Positions 23,885-36,360 of a stretch of DNA of 64,000 bases are shown piece by piece. The notes under the pieces were generated by a model. That model saw only the letters and a list, made by a program, of their open reading frames with translations, was not told the DNA's origin and ran no database searches. The DNA comes from Trichopria drosophilae (Eukaryota > Arthropoda > Insecta > Hymenoptera > Diapriidae). A program made the position numbers and the translations under genes. The number at the start of each line of letters is the position of its first letter. Position 1 is the first letter of the stretch. Location of the stretch: the NCBI GenBank assembly GCA_030407085.1, contig CM059586.1:14588001-14652000 (forward strand). Direction: 5' to 3'.

Positions 23885-26800
23885 AAAATATAACTTTCCA
23901 ATATTCCAACCAGGCATTGAACTTAATTATTAACATGGTTTAAGCCAAAAAGCGAAATTTTGAACATGGCTGCATTTACCTTGTAACTATTTTAAAAATT
24001 AAAGAGAAAAGAACAAAAAAGAAATAACAACAAAACAACGCCTAGTTAGAACGAAGACTGTTGCACATGAAAAATGGGTTATTTTGTAGTTCTCTTAATC
24101 ATAGTTCAGGTTTAATTTCTCTGGTGGTTCATTTTTTAACCTACAAAGTAGGTCACGATGACCACATCATCAATCGATCGTTGACTCGCTAATGATTTTC
24201 TCTAACAGTTACAAAGTCAAAACCAGACACCAACTGCAATTCTAACGCAAGTAGTTGCAGAAATCTAACTGATCATATACTGACTGATAACGATGCATTC
24301 GTTTCAGTGATCTAAACTATACAGATAAGGAAGAGTCGAAATTAATTGACACACTTTGCTAACCTTAGGCAAATTCCGGATCCGTAAATATCCGAATACA
24401 TTTCTCGAGCATTCAAATTCCCAAGTATGTTGATGATTATTTTAGATGATAACAAACGGCTGACGGCCATTACAAATGATTCATGGTATCTGATTTTGGT
24501 CATTGTGGAAAACACCTTTGATGGCGATGAATATCGATGGCGATTATGGCCGTTTCTGTCATATTATCAAACACCAAAAGATGTGTGATCACTAACATCA
24601 GTAGACCAGTGGATTGCAGTGGTCAGCACCGATCAGCCAGATAACTTTCTGAGTTTGGGTCTAAAACTTGGAAAGGTGACACCGTTTAGGAACACATCAC
24701 CTGTTCCTGTTGCTTTAAGAGCAGACTTTACCATATTTGATGATCAAGGAAGTGATTAAAAATGTTGGTTAGGATTTTCATCAGTTTCTCTGAACTTCAA
24801 TGCGAGATCATTGGATCACATGAGATCGAAATATTCTGCAGAATGCAGACAGGGATCACTCTGGGTAGGTGTTTCCTCATAAAATTGTCTTTGGTGTCAT
24901 ATCTATGGTGTCATATTCATACGAACTTGAGGAGATTAGATCCTCTTCTCCTTAACAGATTTTAGAAAAGTAACCAATCATCTTTGGCCGATGGATGTAT
25001 TATTTACTAAATTGGTTCAAATTAAACAAATGCACACCAGTACAGGAATGTTTCCTTTCTGGGGTACAAAATATTGAAAATGCGTGAAACGTATGAGACC
25101 ACCCAAACTTCGTATTCGACATGGAAAACGTATAGGCAATTTAGAATCGCAAGCATGAATATGCACGTGCTTCTGTAAGTGGTTGATTGGTATTACGAGA
25201 GAATGGCCAGTAACGTGTAGTAGGTCGATGCCGAGTGATTGATAAGCTGCGCCACGCGTCCGCGCTTGCTCGGTTGACAAACGCATGCGGAAAAGGCGAC
25301 AAGTGCAACGCTCATACCGCCTGCGAAGATTATTTTTAATTTATGGCATAGTGCTCATTGGACAAGGCCAAACTCTTCTGATGTTGACAAGCTGGAAAAG
25401 TTACTCTGATTACTTAAGTTATTCCACTATGCATTTATGAACACATAATTTAAATATTTTATAATTAATGACTTGTGAAAATGAATTATTTACTAAAAAT
25501 AGCACATATTTAGTAAAAGGATCTTCCATAACTTTTTCCAAAGATATCTAAAAAAAGACCACTGAACAGGTTAAAGGTTTTGGCTTAGAAGATGATGACT
25601 TGAAATCGTATTTGGAAGAGGTCTTCACTTTGACTAAGTAACCAAACAGCACATATCTCAGAAAGAGAACTTGCAGAGTTATATTTGAAGCGAACAGTTA
25701 TAAAAATATATTCGTTTCATTTTGTACGTATGGAAATGTCTTGTTGACTTTAAACACATTTAATTTAAGTGTTTACATTTAATCGCTATCGCCTATTTGA
25801 TAATTTGTTACCCTGAAAGTTGGGAACGAAGATATTACATCGTCGACAAACAGGTAGCAAAGTCAATATATAACGAAAGCAAAGTGATAACGTTCAGAAT
25901 CGTACATCGACGGGTATGACAACCATTTGTCCAGTCGAGAATAACAAAGTAACAAATTCAAGGTTATGAACGATTGTCATTCAATGACTTCTGGTTAATA
26001 GAACTTTAAAACTATATATTTACATGGAAAGAATGTTGATGCAGTAGAACAATTGCTGCCATTGGAAATATATCTAATAGTTTTTGAGAAAATTTAACTA
26101 CTAATTTCAAAAAGATGGTGTTGAGAAAAATGAGTAAACGAGTAATAAAACAAAGAACAAATCTTTTTTTTAACTTATGTGAAATCACTGCATCTTCAAG
26201 GTCCAGTGTATCTTTAAATAATAAATGATTTTTAGAAGTTACCAGGCCCGCAAAAGTCCTTGATGGAAAGGCTAAAGTTTTTTGTAATTTTACAAGTGAA
26301 CCACCCAGCAACATAAACTGTCCTTTGTCGATAAATGTTTTGTTAAAATTCAGTAAAATACCTTTCAATTTTCTAATATCTTCGATTTTAGAAAGGTTTG
26401 ATAATTTTAATAAAAAGCGAGTAATCCAATGCCAAATCAATCCAGTTTTAAATACTAATCGCGATTATCCAAACTATTTTTATTGAAACCAATAATCCTG
26501 ATTCATGTGTACTAGTTAAGTGGATTAAAATATAAACTATTAAATACAATTAAAACATATTTGCAACGTGCATACACATATTGCAAATGGCAATAAATTA
26601 ACTATCTCTTTTTATAAGCTGGAAGCGTTTTTGAACGAGGTTTCGAGTTAAGTAATTTTTAGAAGCAAATGCCTGTATTGGTGAATACGCAAGTAGGTAC
26701 AACTATATTATATATCGGAGGAAGTAATCGTAGAAAATTGCCACTTATAAACTTTAGCTACTAGGAGTTATCGCAATTCATCATTATAACGCACATTTTA

Positions 26801-28361
26801 ATCCCTACAACGTCTTTTGCATAAACATGCAAAGTACGGATAAATGTAAAATAAGCTATCGAGTGCAATCATATTCGCAATTTGTTCAATGACTAATTAT
26901 AGCTTCTAATTATTCACGGTCAGGAGCGGATATTTATTATACTTCGACAGGTTTTGCATTCATTTGCATGATCTATAAGTATTGAAACTAGAAAATATTT
27001 TTCTAATCGCAGTATTAACTTTTATGCGTTCATCAAAACCGGACCAGTAATCAAAAATTGCAATCTAGATTGAAACTTTATTTGATTGATTTTTAGTAAA
27101 TAAGCGAGATTCATTGAGCGCTGCTCACGATTTATGACCATCGTTTGGGTGTACGAAACGGGAAGAAAATGTGGAGAACAAAAATGTATGAAGGAAATCA
27201 TTAAAGCAATCATGATGCAATTTCAATATTTACATAAATAATGTCGTAGAACTAATTATGGTCCAGCCTAGTACAGTTAAGAATTTCCTGACAACCTCTT
27301 GAAAAGTTCTATGAATAGTTTTTTTTACATCGTTAATGTTTACAACATAATTAAACTTTACCAAACGAAAATTATATAAGAACGATGTGGCCATTGTTTA
27401 CAGTAGAATTAGTTAGTTTTATACTAGTTTAGTAAGAAAATAAATATTATTCGTATTTTCACCTTTTTAATAAATTTAATAATATTTCGGAAATTCTTTC
27501 TTTATTAAACAATGAAATAGATATGATAACAATGAATGATGGAAATGGTATTTGAATTTTAAGAATCGTGCTTTATAAATAACAAAATTCTATACAGTAT
27601 ACAATTACTTTGAGGATTTCTGGATGGCATCCCAATGTGATAGAGTCAAGCGTCATTTGGCTATACTACATTCAGAGAAATTGTACAGGAAAATGTTAAA
27701 AATAGGCTCTACGTCTTTATTTCACGTGAGAACTACTCAACAAAACGATAATTGATCACACGACAAAATATTGCATGGACAAATAACCATAATGAAAAAT
27801 ATCACTGCGACAAAAAATCAGCCCATAAACATCACACAGGATACATGTACATGGACATTACACATAATTCATGTAAGCCTTTTGTCGCCGCCGTTTTGGC
27901 GCCAGTCTATTTAACCCTGGTTTTTGTAACAAGAATTATGTTAGATCAAAATTCGTATAATGAAACGAGAGAAGAGGAGAAATGGCAACATCGCGAAACT
28001 AACCTAACCTAAACAATTAGAACTCTGCCTATCCCTAATAATGCATAAATGAATATCGCTGCACAGTGAAATTTTTAAATGTATCGTATTTTGTCGATAT
28101 GATAATTCGACGTGTGATCAAATGTCCGTGATATTTTCTCGGATGATCATTTGTCCGTGAAAGAAAGACGTGCTACCCAAAAATAATAGGAAAATTTACT
28201 ATTCTCGCCAGGCATTTGAGGACAGCAAGCGAATAAAGTTTCTCTCAGTGCACGAATAAAATAAATCTCGTGAATTAAATGTCAGTGTGCGACCGAATCA
28301 TGTTTATAACAAATGAAATGTGCAATATAAAAAAATTCCCATATCTTTCTATACATGTATA
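23885..28361. other. AT-rich non-coding DNA, probably intronic or intergenic
   Basis: No gene recognised. A 142-codon minus-strand frame at 26012-26440 has no family motif I can defend. A tandem AACCTAACCTAA run lies near 28002. A direct repeat GATCAAATGTCCGTG / GATCATTTGTCCGTG lies around 28117-28160. Confidence 0.45.
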
Positions 28362-28594
28362 CACTGAAAACAAAATTTCCTAATTTCAAGTAAATATTTA
28401 TATGAATAGTCGCGACAAAATATTTACTTATAATATAAAAATAGTTTCCTAAATCAACTAAATATTAATTAAATTTTACACAGCAAGTGAATATTTATTT
28501 AAATTAAAAAAATATTTCCTTATTTTAAGTAAATATTTTGTTACGACTATTCAAGTCAATATTTAGTTGAATATTAGGAAATTTTTTTCCAGTG
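28362..28594. mobile_element. TA-flanked MITE, CACTG family copy 1
   Basis: A 233-bp element with ends CACTG...CAGTG and TA on each side (28360-28361 and 28595-28596). The arms are long. CCTAATTTCAAGTAAATATT and the segment with GAATAGTCGCGACAAAATAT pair with the inverted right half around 28520-28590. The right half closely matches, inverted, the copy at 50488-50704. It is non-coding and was probably mobilised by a Tc1/mariner-type transposase (inference from the TA). Confidence 0.8.
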
Positions 28595-28596
28595 TA

Positions 28597-29776
28597 TATT
28601 CTAAAAATTTAGCAGAAAGTGTCCACTTGTATTTAATGTGTGGTGTTATTTACAATTCAAGATGGCAACACATGACTTGGAGATACACGGAAAATTCTTT
28701 ATTTTTAATGTCTTGCATGCAATAAAAGTACGCCGGCGTTTAAACTACTTCTCTTTATTAAAACATTTCGGTTGTTTGATTTATTTGATAATTAATAATT
28801 TCAAGAAAAACTGAAAATCCAAGATTGCTAATTCAATATAGAGTGAAAAACTGCCAAAAAACACACTTAATTCGAACAATATTTAGAGTTTGAGAATTTT
28901 TGATGTCGTTGATTTCGAATCTGGAGTTTAATTGCCGACATTTAGAATGACGGATACAATATGGCATTCCAAAATTCTAAATTTCAATAAACGTCTGCCA
29001 AATTTTGGATTCCACGTGTGAAAAATTGCAAAAAATACGAATTTAAAAATTCCGCCATCTTGGATTTAGATTTTTTTACTTAGAATTATTGATTACCAAA
29101 TACTAAATAAATAATAGAAGTACGAAGTGGAATAGTTTAAAAAGAAAATAATTTTTTTGCCTTGTATTATGAAGTGATATAGTGTCGCCATTTTCAATTA
29201 AAAAAAAACGCCATACAGTATATAAAAGTAGGCACTTTCAGCTAAATTTGAAGCCTCAGATCATCTTATTTGATGGACAACATTTTTGCAAAGGAGGGGG
29301 ATTGTTCCACTTGACAAAGAATGTTCCATACATATAAGGTTATACATATATAAAAGTTAATATAATTAATATAAAGTTAGCAGAAGTATATTAATAGTCA
29401 ATATGGAAGAACGTAAATGGTTACAAAATAATTGTTGTCACATAAAACTTGATTATCAGGCTTCAAAGTACATATTTGTTTCTTTCATATTTTTTTTTTC
29501 GCTTTAGATTTGAAAATCCTTCAGAACCGTTTACACAAATTTTACAAAATAAAGAAAATCTGACTCTGCACGTATATTTCTAAATTTTAGAGTCATTAAG
29601 ATAATAAAAACAAACAAATAAGGCACGAATAATACTGTTTGCGTCTACAAAAAAATATTCCACTAAAAATATATTACAGAAAATGAAAACATAACACGAA
29701 AACGTGAAATTAAGTTAGATTGCGGACAAACTTGTCATTAACTTTCCTTGAAAAACTGATTTGCATTGAAGTGCAA
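28597..29776. other. AT-rich non-coding DNA
   Basis: No gene recognised. AAATCCAAGATTGC near 28814 and GCCATCTTGGATTTAG near 29053 are loosely inverted. Nothing else stands out. Confidence 0.5.
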
Positions 29777-30163
29777 TATTTATTTATTTATTTTTTTATT
29801 TATTTATTATTATTGACTGCCAAATATGGCCTTTATACAAGTAACAATAATGGCAATTGTGCTCGTTGAATTGAACAGCTTGGTATAAAATAAAATAAAC
29901 AGGTAAATGTAGTAACCGCTGTCTAAAAACTATATAAAAAAACTAGCTTTAAAAGCGCCTATTTGCATTTGACTTTTGATAATTACTGGTAAGTTATTCC
30001 ATTCACGCATTAATATAGCTATACTGGCTTTGAAATCAAATCTAGATTTACTATTATCTTCATGAATTTCCCGATAACATCTTAAATTGAAATCTTGAAC
30101 TCTAGTTATAAACAATTCGGTTAGTTCCTGACAGTCTATCGCTGAGGTAAACATGATTTTGTT
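29777..30163 (-). mobile_element. 5'-truncated LINE (non-LTR retrotransposon) 3' end
   Basis: Read on the minus strand this is a C-terminal coding fragment (30154-29930), then a 3' UTR containing AAAGGCCATATTTGGCAGTC, then a tail of ATTT/TAAA microsatellite units at 29815-29777. A truncated 5' end, a UTR and a simple-repeat tail are the usual layout of CR1/Jockey-like LINE copies. The 5' boundary abuts the foldback element that starts at 30165. Confidence 0.5.
29930..30154 (-). pseudogene. LINE ORF2 C-terminal fragment
   Basis: A 74-codon frame ending at a TAG. Residues 50-56 (REWNNLP) followed by VIIKS and a GAFK block about ten residues later fit the usual C-terminal tail of LINE reverse-transcriptase proteins (WNSLP...I...SL..FK). 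The frame is also open upstream of its first ATG to the foldback boundary, so this Met is probably not a real start. The catalytic reverse-transcriptase domain is absent. The assignment rests on this short motif only. Confidence 0.4.
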
Positions 30164-30164
30164 G

Positions 30165-31063
30165 TTGGGAAGCTGTGGGTCATTTCTGACATAATTTTGT
30201 GAGTAAAATCCGAATCCGAAGTCAGAAATGGCCCATCACGTCAGGATTTGAAGATATTTGAGGTTATGTACTCGAAAAACGCGTTTTTTTGCTATTTTTG
30301 AGGTTATGTAGAAGAAACAACATTATTAGGAGTTTTTCCTTTCGTTGGATCATATGATACTACTGTTTGTCTTTAATGTGAGAAACGCAGAATTCCATTA
30401 CGACTTTTCTTCACCAAGATATGCCAATTTGAAATTACGATATACATGTAAACAAATTTACCTTGAAATGCCCTTGGAGAACAAGATCAAGGTCAAATTC
30501 AATGTCATGAAACCTATATAAATATAAACACCTATATAAAATATCGATATTTATAACTAAAAACACGTTTCAATATTGTGGCTTTTTTTTTAATAACTTT
30601 TTTATACTTTATTGTTTATTTAGCCATTTTGAATATGCCGTCTTGAATTAAAAAATTTCAATATCTTGACTTAAAATTCGTAATTGGCAACGCTAAATAT
30701 CAGCAGTACAAATTTTCAAATGAAGATACCAGTAAAAAATATCTCAATTTAAAGTATATGTTCATGACATTAATGGGATATATCTCGTAATTTCAAAATG
30801 GCCGTAACTTTGTAAGAAAAAATCGTAGGTGATCGAATAAAACGTCTTTCTGAAGGGTAAAGATAGTACTAAAAGATGCAAATAGTACAGGAGGCCAAAA
30901 AAAATTGTTGCATCTTGTACGTAACCTCAAACATAGCTAAATAACGCGATTTTCGAGTACATAACCACAAATATCTCAAAATCCTGACGTGATGGACCAA
31001 TTCCGACTCCGGGTTCACATTCTACGTACAAAATTACATTGGAAATGATCCACAGCTTCCCAA
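30165..31063. mobile_element. 0.9-kb foldback element with about 260-bp arms
   Basis: The left end TTGGGAAGCTGTGGGTCATT matches the reverse complement of the right end (TTGGGAAGCTGTGGATCATT). Similarity continues for about 260 bp. It includes CCATCACGTCAGGATTT, GGTTATGTACTCGAAAA and TTTGAAATTACGA blocks, all present in inverted order near 30780-31040. The centre is AT-rich and non-coding. A truncated relative lies at 2308-2400. No clear target-site duplication is visible. It lies directly beside the LINE tail. Confidence 0.8.
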
Positions 31064-32190
31064 AAACATTCAAGAACCCCCTTTTTTGTAGACGTGTGTA
31101 ATCTTAATAACTACAAGTAAGTCTCCTTAGTGGTGAATCGATGAGATGGTCGGAAATTTGAAAGTGGTAGCAACTGGTGTGTAGTCGTGCAATAAATAAC
31201 TCATCGGTGACCCTGATTTTTGTGACAAATATTATAAGTGATATAAAAATGTATTGAGCATACTTATTTTGAAATACGTTAGGTCAAAGTGTGCATGACA
31301 AACCGCTAAAACGTGAACAAAAACGGAGGAAAACAAAAAAACATTTAAAACAAAATAAGACGACGTAAAATGACATTTTTTTATTCTTTACTTTTTTCAC
31401 ATTTCCCCATTTGTCTTCTTGTTCAGGAACGTCCTATTTCGTGGCTTGATCCGTCGATAACTACCGAAAACCTCCGGCGACGTTACGCATCTGTGTTTCT
31501 GGAATCCCGCGCTTTTCGGTCGATAACGGAATCTACCCCCGAATTTTCAAGCCGCCATCTGTGGAATTTACGGTGAACCCGGACGTAACGGGATGTTTGC
31601 CCCGTGTCAACGAGAGATGGCGGTTCCTGGCGTTCGCAGTGCCGAAAACTCTCCGCCCAATAACTGTCGAGACCACGGGAAGCTGGCAGTAGATGGAAGC
31701 ATGTGGTGGGATATTTGGATAAATTCGGATTGGGTGCTGCCGTCCGGAGAATTCGCCGGCGGCGCGGCACTGACCTACGCGTGTCTCGCGCCATCGCGGC
31801 AACACCAACACCATGTAAGCCGCGATTTATGGCCGGTATCTCGAAGCGGCATCTAAACGATGATTCGCCGTTAAACGTAAATGGTTTATAAAAATGGTGC
31901 TGCATAATAGAGTAAATATAGACCCGACGTTTCCACCTGGGCGATTTATAGATCCACTTACATCGATCGCAGCGAACCGTCGCTGCCGACGTCGACCAAT
32001 AACCCTTTGGCCGTTGAATGTGAACGAGATATTACCCGCCGGCGATCGCGCCTTCGATTTCCTCTATATGTAGAGCGACTTCGTGGGAAACGAATTTGAT
32101 TTTTCTTATCTTGTCTTAGTGTTTCAAAAAAACTCCAGGTGAAACTTTGTAAAATTTACTGTATCGCAAAAAAGTGTGCTGTGCTATTTA
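31064..32190. other. Non-coding DNA with GC-rich patch
   Basis: The segment 31430-32090 is GC- and CpG-rich, with overlapping open frames on both strands (for example 31483-31905 minus and 31593-31856 plus). None shows a protein family signature. It may be a conserved non-coding block or an unrecognised exon. Confidence 0.4.
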
Positions 32191-32191
32191 T

Positions 32192-32459
32192 GTGTATTTT
32201 GGCATTCTGAGCGTTCGTTAACTGTTAATAAATCTTACATTAAATTCTGTCCTTTGAACACACGTCAACAATGCGTCGAAAAATTCGCAGAAAATCGTAT
32301 CGCTGCGCGTGTGTCTTTGTTTATCTCTGTTTCGGCGAAACTGTAAGCGTCTAATAAGTCGCGTAATGAACCCAATATTAATATTTAATTTCTTATGTTA
32401 ACTATTAACATAACAAATTTAACCGAATCTCAGATTACGGTAACTTCAGGATAACGTAC
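32192..32459 (+). repeat. Dispersed repeat copy 1, left part
   Basis: From about GAGCGTTCGTTAACTGTTAA onward this matches 43994-44330 with moderate divergence. Shared words include TTTGTTTATCTCTGTTTCG, AACTGTAAGCG, CTATTAACATAACAAATTTA and GTAACTTCAGGATAA. The match stops where the hAT sequence begins and resumes at 34319, so this copy predates the hAT insertion. A third, inverted, partial copy is at 61915-61998. The class is unknown. Confidence 0.65.
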
Positions 32460-34318
32460 CTTACCTTTAGGGTGACCAACTCTATCTCTGGTGCGACCCG
32501 GAGATTTCCCGAGGCGGGGGGAGGGCGATCCGCCATTTTTTCTTCATTCTTTTCTTCAAATTATTAATTATTATCGCAGATCATTCATTAAAAAATGAAG
32601 TTTTTACGTATAACATCAGGAGGTCAAATATGTATATTAGCTGATTACAGGTTACAGACATTTTTACAAAAGAAAAAGCTCTATATTTAAATAATTTAAA
32701 CATTTATTATCACATTATTTACATTAAAACGTATATCATATTAATTTTATAACATTATCCAATTTCTTCGATTAGATCTATATTTTTTATCATTTCGTAT
32801 ATTATTTTTGCGTAACAAAATTTCGGAACATTTAAATATAACATTTTTAATAATATAATTCAACTCATTATTTTTTAAAATTATATTTTTTTTGGCTTCG
32901 TGCACACTCTAATAATTTTTGTTGTTCAGGGCATTTTAAATAATTATAAAAAGAGTCGCAATCCATGTCGTAATTTATTCGGATCTGGAGTTCTGCCGCA
33001 ACTAATTTTAATTTTAACTGATTTCTATCATCTCTCCATACTGACTCCATTATGGAAAAAATCCTTTCGACGAATGCATTGCTGACTGGAATGCTTAACA
33101 CCTTACAAACTATTCGCTTAATATTATTTAAATTGTCAATAGTCTTAAAAATTGCAACCCACATTTCTGCAACGCTACAATCTTTGGATCGCAAATCAGG
33201 TAACGTTTTCTTGACGACTACAATTTCATCATAGACCCGGTCTTCATTAATTTCTAGCTTCATTATTTTTGAAGCTTCTACGACATCATCGTAGTTTATG
33301 TCATTCTTTTTTATATTAAAACATCTTAGGTATTTGAATGGGCTATTTTCGAAATCGTAATGCTTTTCTAAATAATCCAGACATCTTCGATAAACATTGC
33401 TGGCGTTTTCAACGAACTGCTTTTGCTTGTTCTTAGTAAAATTTTTCAAACTTCGTGCAACCTGGCTACCAAAAAAGTTATCCACTAGGCGATTTTCAAT
33501 TTTATTTTTTAAATTTATCATGACATCATGGAGTTCGGTTGATGATGTTTCTTTCTTTTCCAAAATTAATATTGATTCACACATGATATTTAAAAAGTGT
33601 GAAACAAAGTATAAATACAGTTCTGGCATAGTAGGTGCTGTCATGTCATCTTCCAATTCATTTTCCTGGCTTTTAATGAAATTCCACATGAATAGATCGC
33701 AATTGATCTCTCCTTGATTTATAAAATACAATTTTATAGCAGGCCATGAAGACAAAACTCTGTCTACTGCTTTGGATAAACTTAACCATCTCGTAGGAAC
33801 ATTTTTTATCATCTGTGGGAATTCCATGTTAAAGAATTCATAACAAGATTTTAATTCTCTTACCGAACTTGTACTTACTGAAAATTCTGAATATATTTTG
33901 TGTATCAATGTTTCAACGTCGTACGGCAGTTTTTTGCAAGCATGTTTCGCGGCATTGTGAAATACATGACAATTACAGTTCGCTTTCAATAAAGATCCAG
34001 ATAAATCGCCCAGTTTTTTGTATACTGAATTGTGTTCTCCATAATTGACATTGGCATTATCAGCGGAATAAGATGAAATATTCTCAATGGGTAATTCATT
34101 CTGGTTAAGACAAGATACAATTTTATTTGCTATAGCTTCTGAAGTTTCGTAATCATCGGTATAAAAATCTAAAAGTTTATTTTTAACGCCACTGTGTGGT
34201 ACAAAATACGTAAGAACGAGTGGAAAAAGTTTTACATTTCCTCTGTTTGAAGCATCAGATGATACAGAAAAAAAATTGCATTCTTCGCCTAGTAATTTAA
34301 TTTCATTTAAGTTACCTT
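32460..34318 (-). mobile_element. hAT-family DNA transposon, 5' end missing
   Basis: The 3' (left) terminus reads TAGGGTGACCAACTCT, which fits hAT-type ends. About 400 bp of 3' non-coding sequence separates it from the transposase stop. The element interrupts a dispersed repeat. CTTACCTT at the left junction (32460-32467) and GTTACCTT at the right (34311-34318) differ by one base and look like an 8-bp hAT target-site duplication. No matching inverted terminus is present at the right. The coding frame runs straight into the host repeat, so the 5' terminus and N-terminal exon are lost. Confidence 0.7.
32868..34316 (-). CDS. hAT-family transposase, N-terminally truncated
   Basis: An uninterrupted frame of 482 codons from 34316 down to TAA at 32868-32870. 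It has no ATG until about codon 164, so the start and the BED-type zinc-finger region usual in this family are missing. Numbering from 34316, visible hAT RNase-H-like landmarks are SSDASNRGN (first acidic residue D21), SADNAN (D86), a Cys/His cluster CNCHVFH (114-120) and VPTRW (W177). The C-terminal dimerisation segment spans about 408-460 (PVSNAFVERIFS...). The long intact frame suggests a fairly recent insertion or a domesticated copy. It is not expected to be active without its N terminus and 5' end. It is alone, with no partner gene nearby. Confidence 0.85.
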   Translation of the reverse strand, partial: GNLNEIKLLGEECNFFSVSSDASNRGNVKLFPLVLTYFVPHSGVKNKLLDFYTDDYETSEAIANKIVSCLNQNELPIENISSYSADNANVNYGEHNSVYKKLGDLSGSLLKANCNCHVFHNAAKHACKKLPYDVETLIHKIYSEFSVSTSSVRELKSCYEFFNMEFPQMIKNVPTRWLSLSKAVDRVLSSWPAIKLYFINQGEINCDLFMWNFIKSQENELEDDMTAPTMPELYLYFVSHFLNIMCESILILEKKETSSTELHDVMINLKNKIENRLVDNFFGSQVARSLKNFTKNKQKQFVENASNVYRRCLDYLEKHYDFENSPFKYLRCFNIKKNDINYDDVVEASKIMKLEINEDRVYDEIVVVKKTLPDLRSKDCSVAEMWVAIFKTIDNLNNIKRIVCKVLSIPVSNAFVERIFSIMESVWRDDRNQLKLKLVAAELQIRINYDMDCDSFYNYLKCPEQQKLLECARSQKKYNFKK

Positions 34319-34398
34319 AAGATCAAAACCTAAATTCGGTTAGCTTTATTATGAAGATATTACATTAACTGTAAACAAACATTTCTCTCAATTATATA
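34319..34398 (+). repeat. Dispersed repeat copy 1, right part
   Basis: AAGATCAAAACCTAAATTCG, a GTTAG block, TTACATTAAC and CAAACATT continue the match to 44268-44330. This shows that the repeat was one unit before the hAT insertion. Confidence 0.55.
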
Positions 34399-36360
34399 CG
34401 AAATATTGGAAGTAATACCTTCTTCTGATATAGTCTGCTGAAAATGAATGATATTTCATCAGAATCCTCTTGGTTTTACATTCGATTTGCACTCAGAAAT
34501 TAGACGTTTAAGCATGCAAACAGATGAACATAACCTCAAACTTTACATTATTTATTCATTCGAAAATGCCTAATATTGTACTACACTTTCGCAATTTCCA
34601 TTCGATAGCCAAAATAAATCGAATGACACAGAAAATCATTCAAAATGATGCACACGATCTCCTTTATGGAATAATAACAATTAGCAATCAGGAAAACGTC
34701 CTCCTCCATCTTTATTGAAAATTTAATTTATCTTAAAAAAATATGAATCTGGATAGGGATGGGTTTTATTTATTTTCTTCTAAATAATTTTTTTATAGAA
34801 AAATTGACGATATAATATTGGGAATGTAATTTGTAAAATAAGTATAACAAAGTACTATTACCACTACTAGTATATATATTTAATCTAACCTCTGTCGGCA
34901 TTCAAAGTAGTGATAAGTTTATACGGTTTACAATATTTTCAATTATATATTTTTATGTTCTCATTTCCTGGTATTATATTTAACCTGTCGATATTTTCTT
35001 TTTATAATTTACTTTTTCTTATACTCCATATTATTTTTGTTAACAACGCACGTAAAATTTTCGAACTTAATATTGGATTTTAATATATTTTTTGTGAATA
35101 TTAAATTCTCGTGCATTAGTTTTTAAAAGACAGCCATTCCAAATATTGTTATATTATTTATATGTCTTATTATAATTTTCATTTATGACTTAATTTACGT
35201 TATATTGCATTATTTATCTTATTATAAAGTTTTTAGAAAATCTGACAAGGTAAAACAAGTTTTTAGTCGCGCTCGATTCGAGACAGCTCAAGCAAAAAGA
35301 GTTGGAGCTCCCCTGTTCACCGGAACTTCGGCCCTCCTTAAGAACACACTTGAAGAGAGACGAAAATACAGAACTATTTAGAGACATTATGTAATGCCCC
35401 TCATTTTTATCACATCGGAACTTGCAATATCATTTACATAAAGGATAATGCCCGCGTCAAGGTAACGGACCCATTAAAATGCAACGTTCGTAGCAGGAAT
35501 GCAACACCTCGAAAAAGAACGTAATTTTCTTATTTCTTGCATACTAATTCGATTTTACGCTGTGATCTCATTAATTACGTATTTAAACCCAGCGCGTGAA
35601 ATCGTATTTTACACACTTGTTGCACGATATGCTGCAATGTGTTTGCAAAAATAAATATTGGGCAAAAGTGTCCGAGGGTAATCAGCTGTTTAAATTATTA
35701 CATTTTTTACTAATTTTTCGTTTCTGGTGCGATTTTAACAATTATATGTTAAATTTAATCATTTACCGCACTTCATTTAAACGAATTAACAAGAATTTCT
35801 TAGTGAATTTGACTAAGTTTGATTATTGTTAATATTTCGATAGATCCTTAACTAATTTCAACAGATGTAATAACTACGCTAAAATAGTTAAAACAACTAA
35901 GAAAGTAATGAATTGAATGCGATAGTAATTTCTACATAAAAGAAAGGGTACTAAAATTCATTTATTTTCATTTACGACTTACAGTTATGGGTCTGTAGAC
36001 AAATACCATAACTAAACATGTCAGCGTTATTGTAATTAATTGAATTACTTGAATTAACTTTTTACACTTTTTTAACAATTACTTATATTTTTTAATTGAC
36101 CATTTTAAGCAACAATGAATTATATAAATTGCTTCATTGTAGAAGAAGCTTTAGTGTTTACTCTAATGTTTTAAATTGTGTCCGACGTTTCTATTCCGAA
36201 GTCAAAAATTCGTTGACACAATTCAGTATCAATTGCATTTGTTCAACAATTTGTCAATTGTCAGTGGTAAAATTGAAAATTTTATACAATTTTTTTAGCA
36301 TATTTTATATGTTGAAAAAAATCAGGACCGAACGAGTAAGAGTCGATCCGACGGGACTTT
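34399..36360. other. AT-rich non-coding DNA
   Basis: No gene, RNA or repeat boundary recognised. A small GC-richer stretch lies at about 35270-35480. Confidence 0.5.

Noticed and set aside
26012..26440. 142-codon minus-strand open frame
   Set aside because: It looks more protein-like than most frames here, but I cannot match any family motif, no splice sites bound it convincingly, and the codon use follows local AT content. Not called as a gene.
28002..28014. AACCTAACC runs (also near 50078 and 51742) as possible TTAGG telomere repeats
   Set aside because: Only two or three units each, scattered in the interior. They are common as isolated short runs in insect DNA and do not indicate a telomere.
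31483..31905. 140-codon minus-strand frame in the GC patch
   Set aside because: Overlapped by equally good plus-strand frames, with no recognisable domain.
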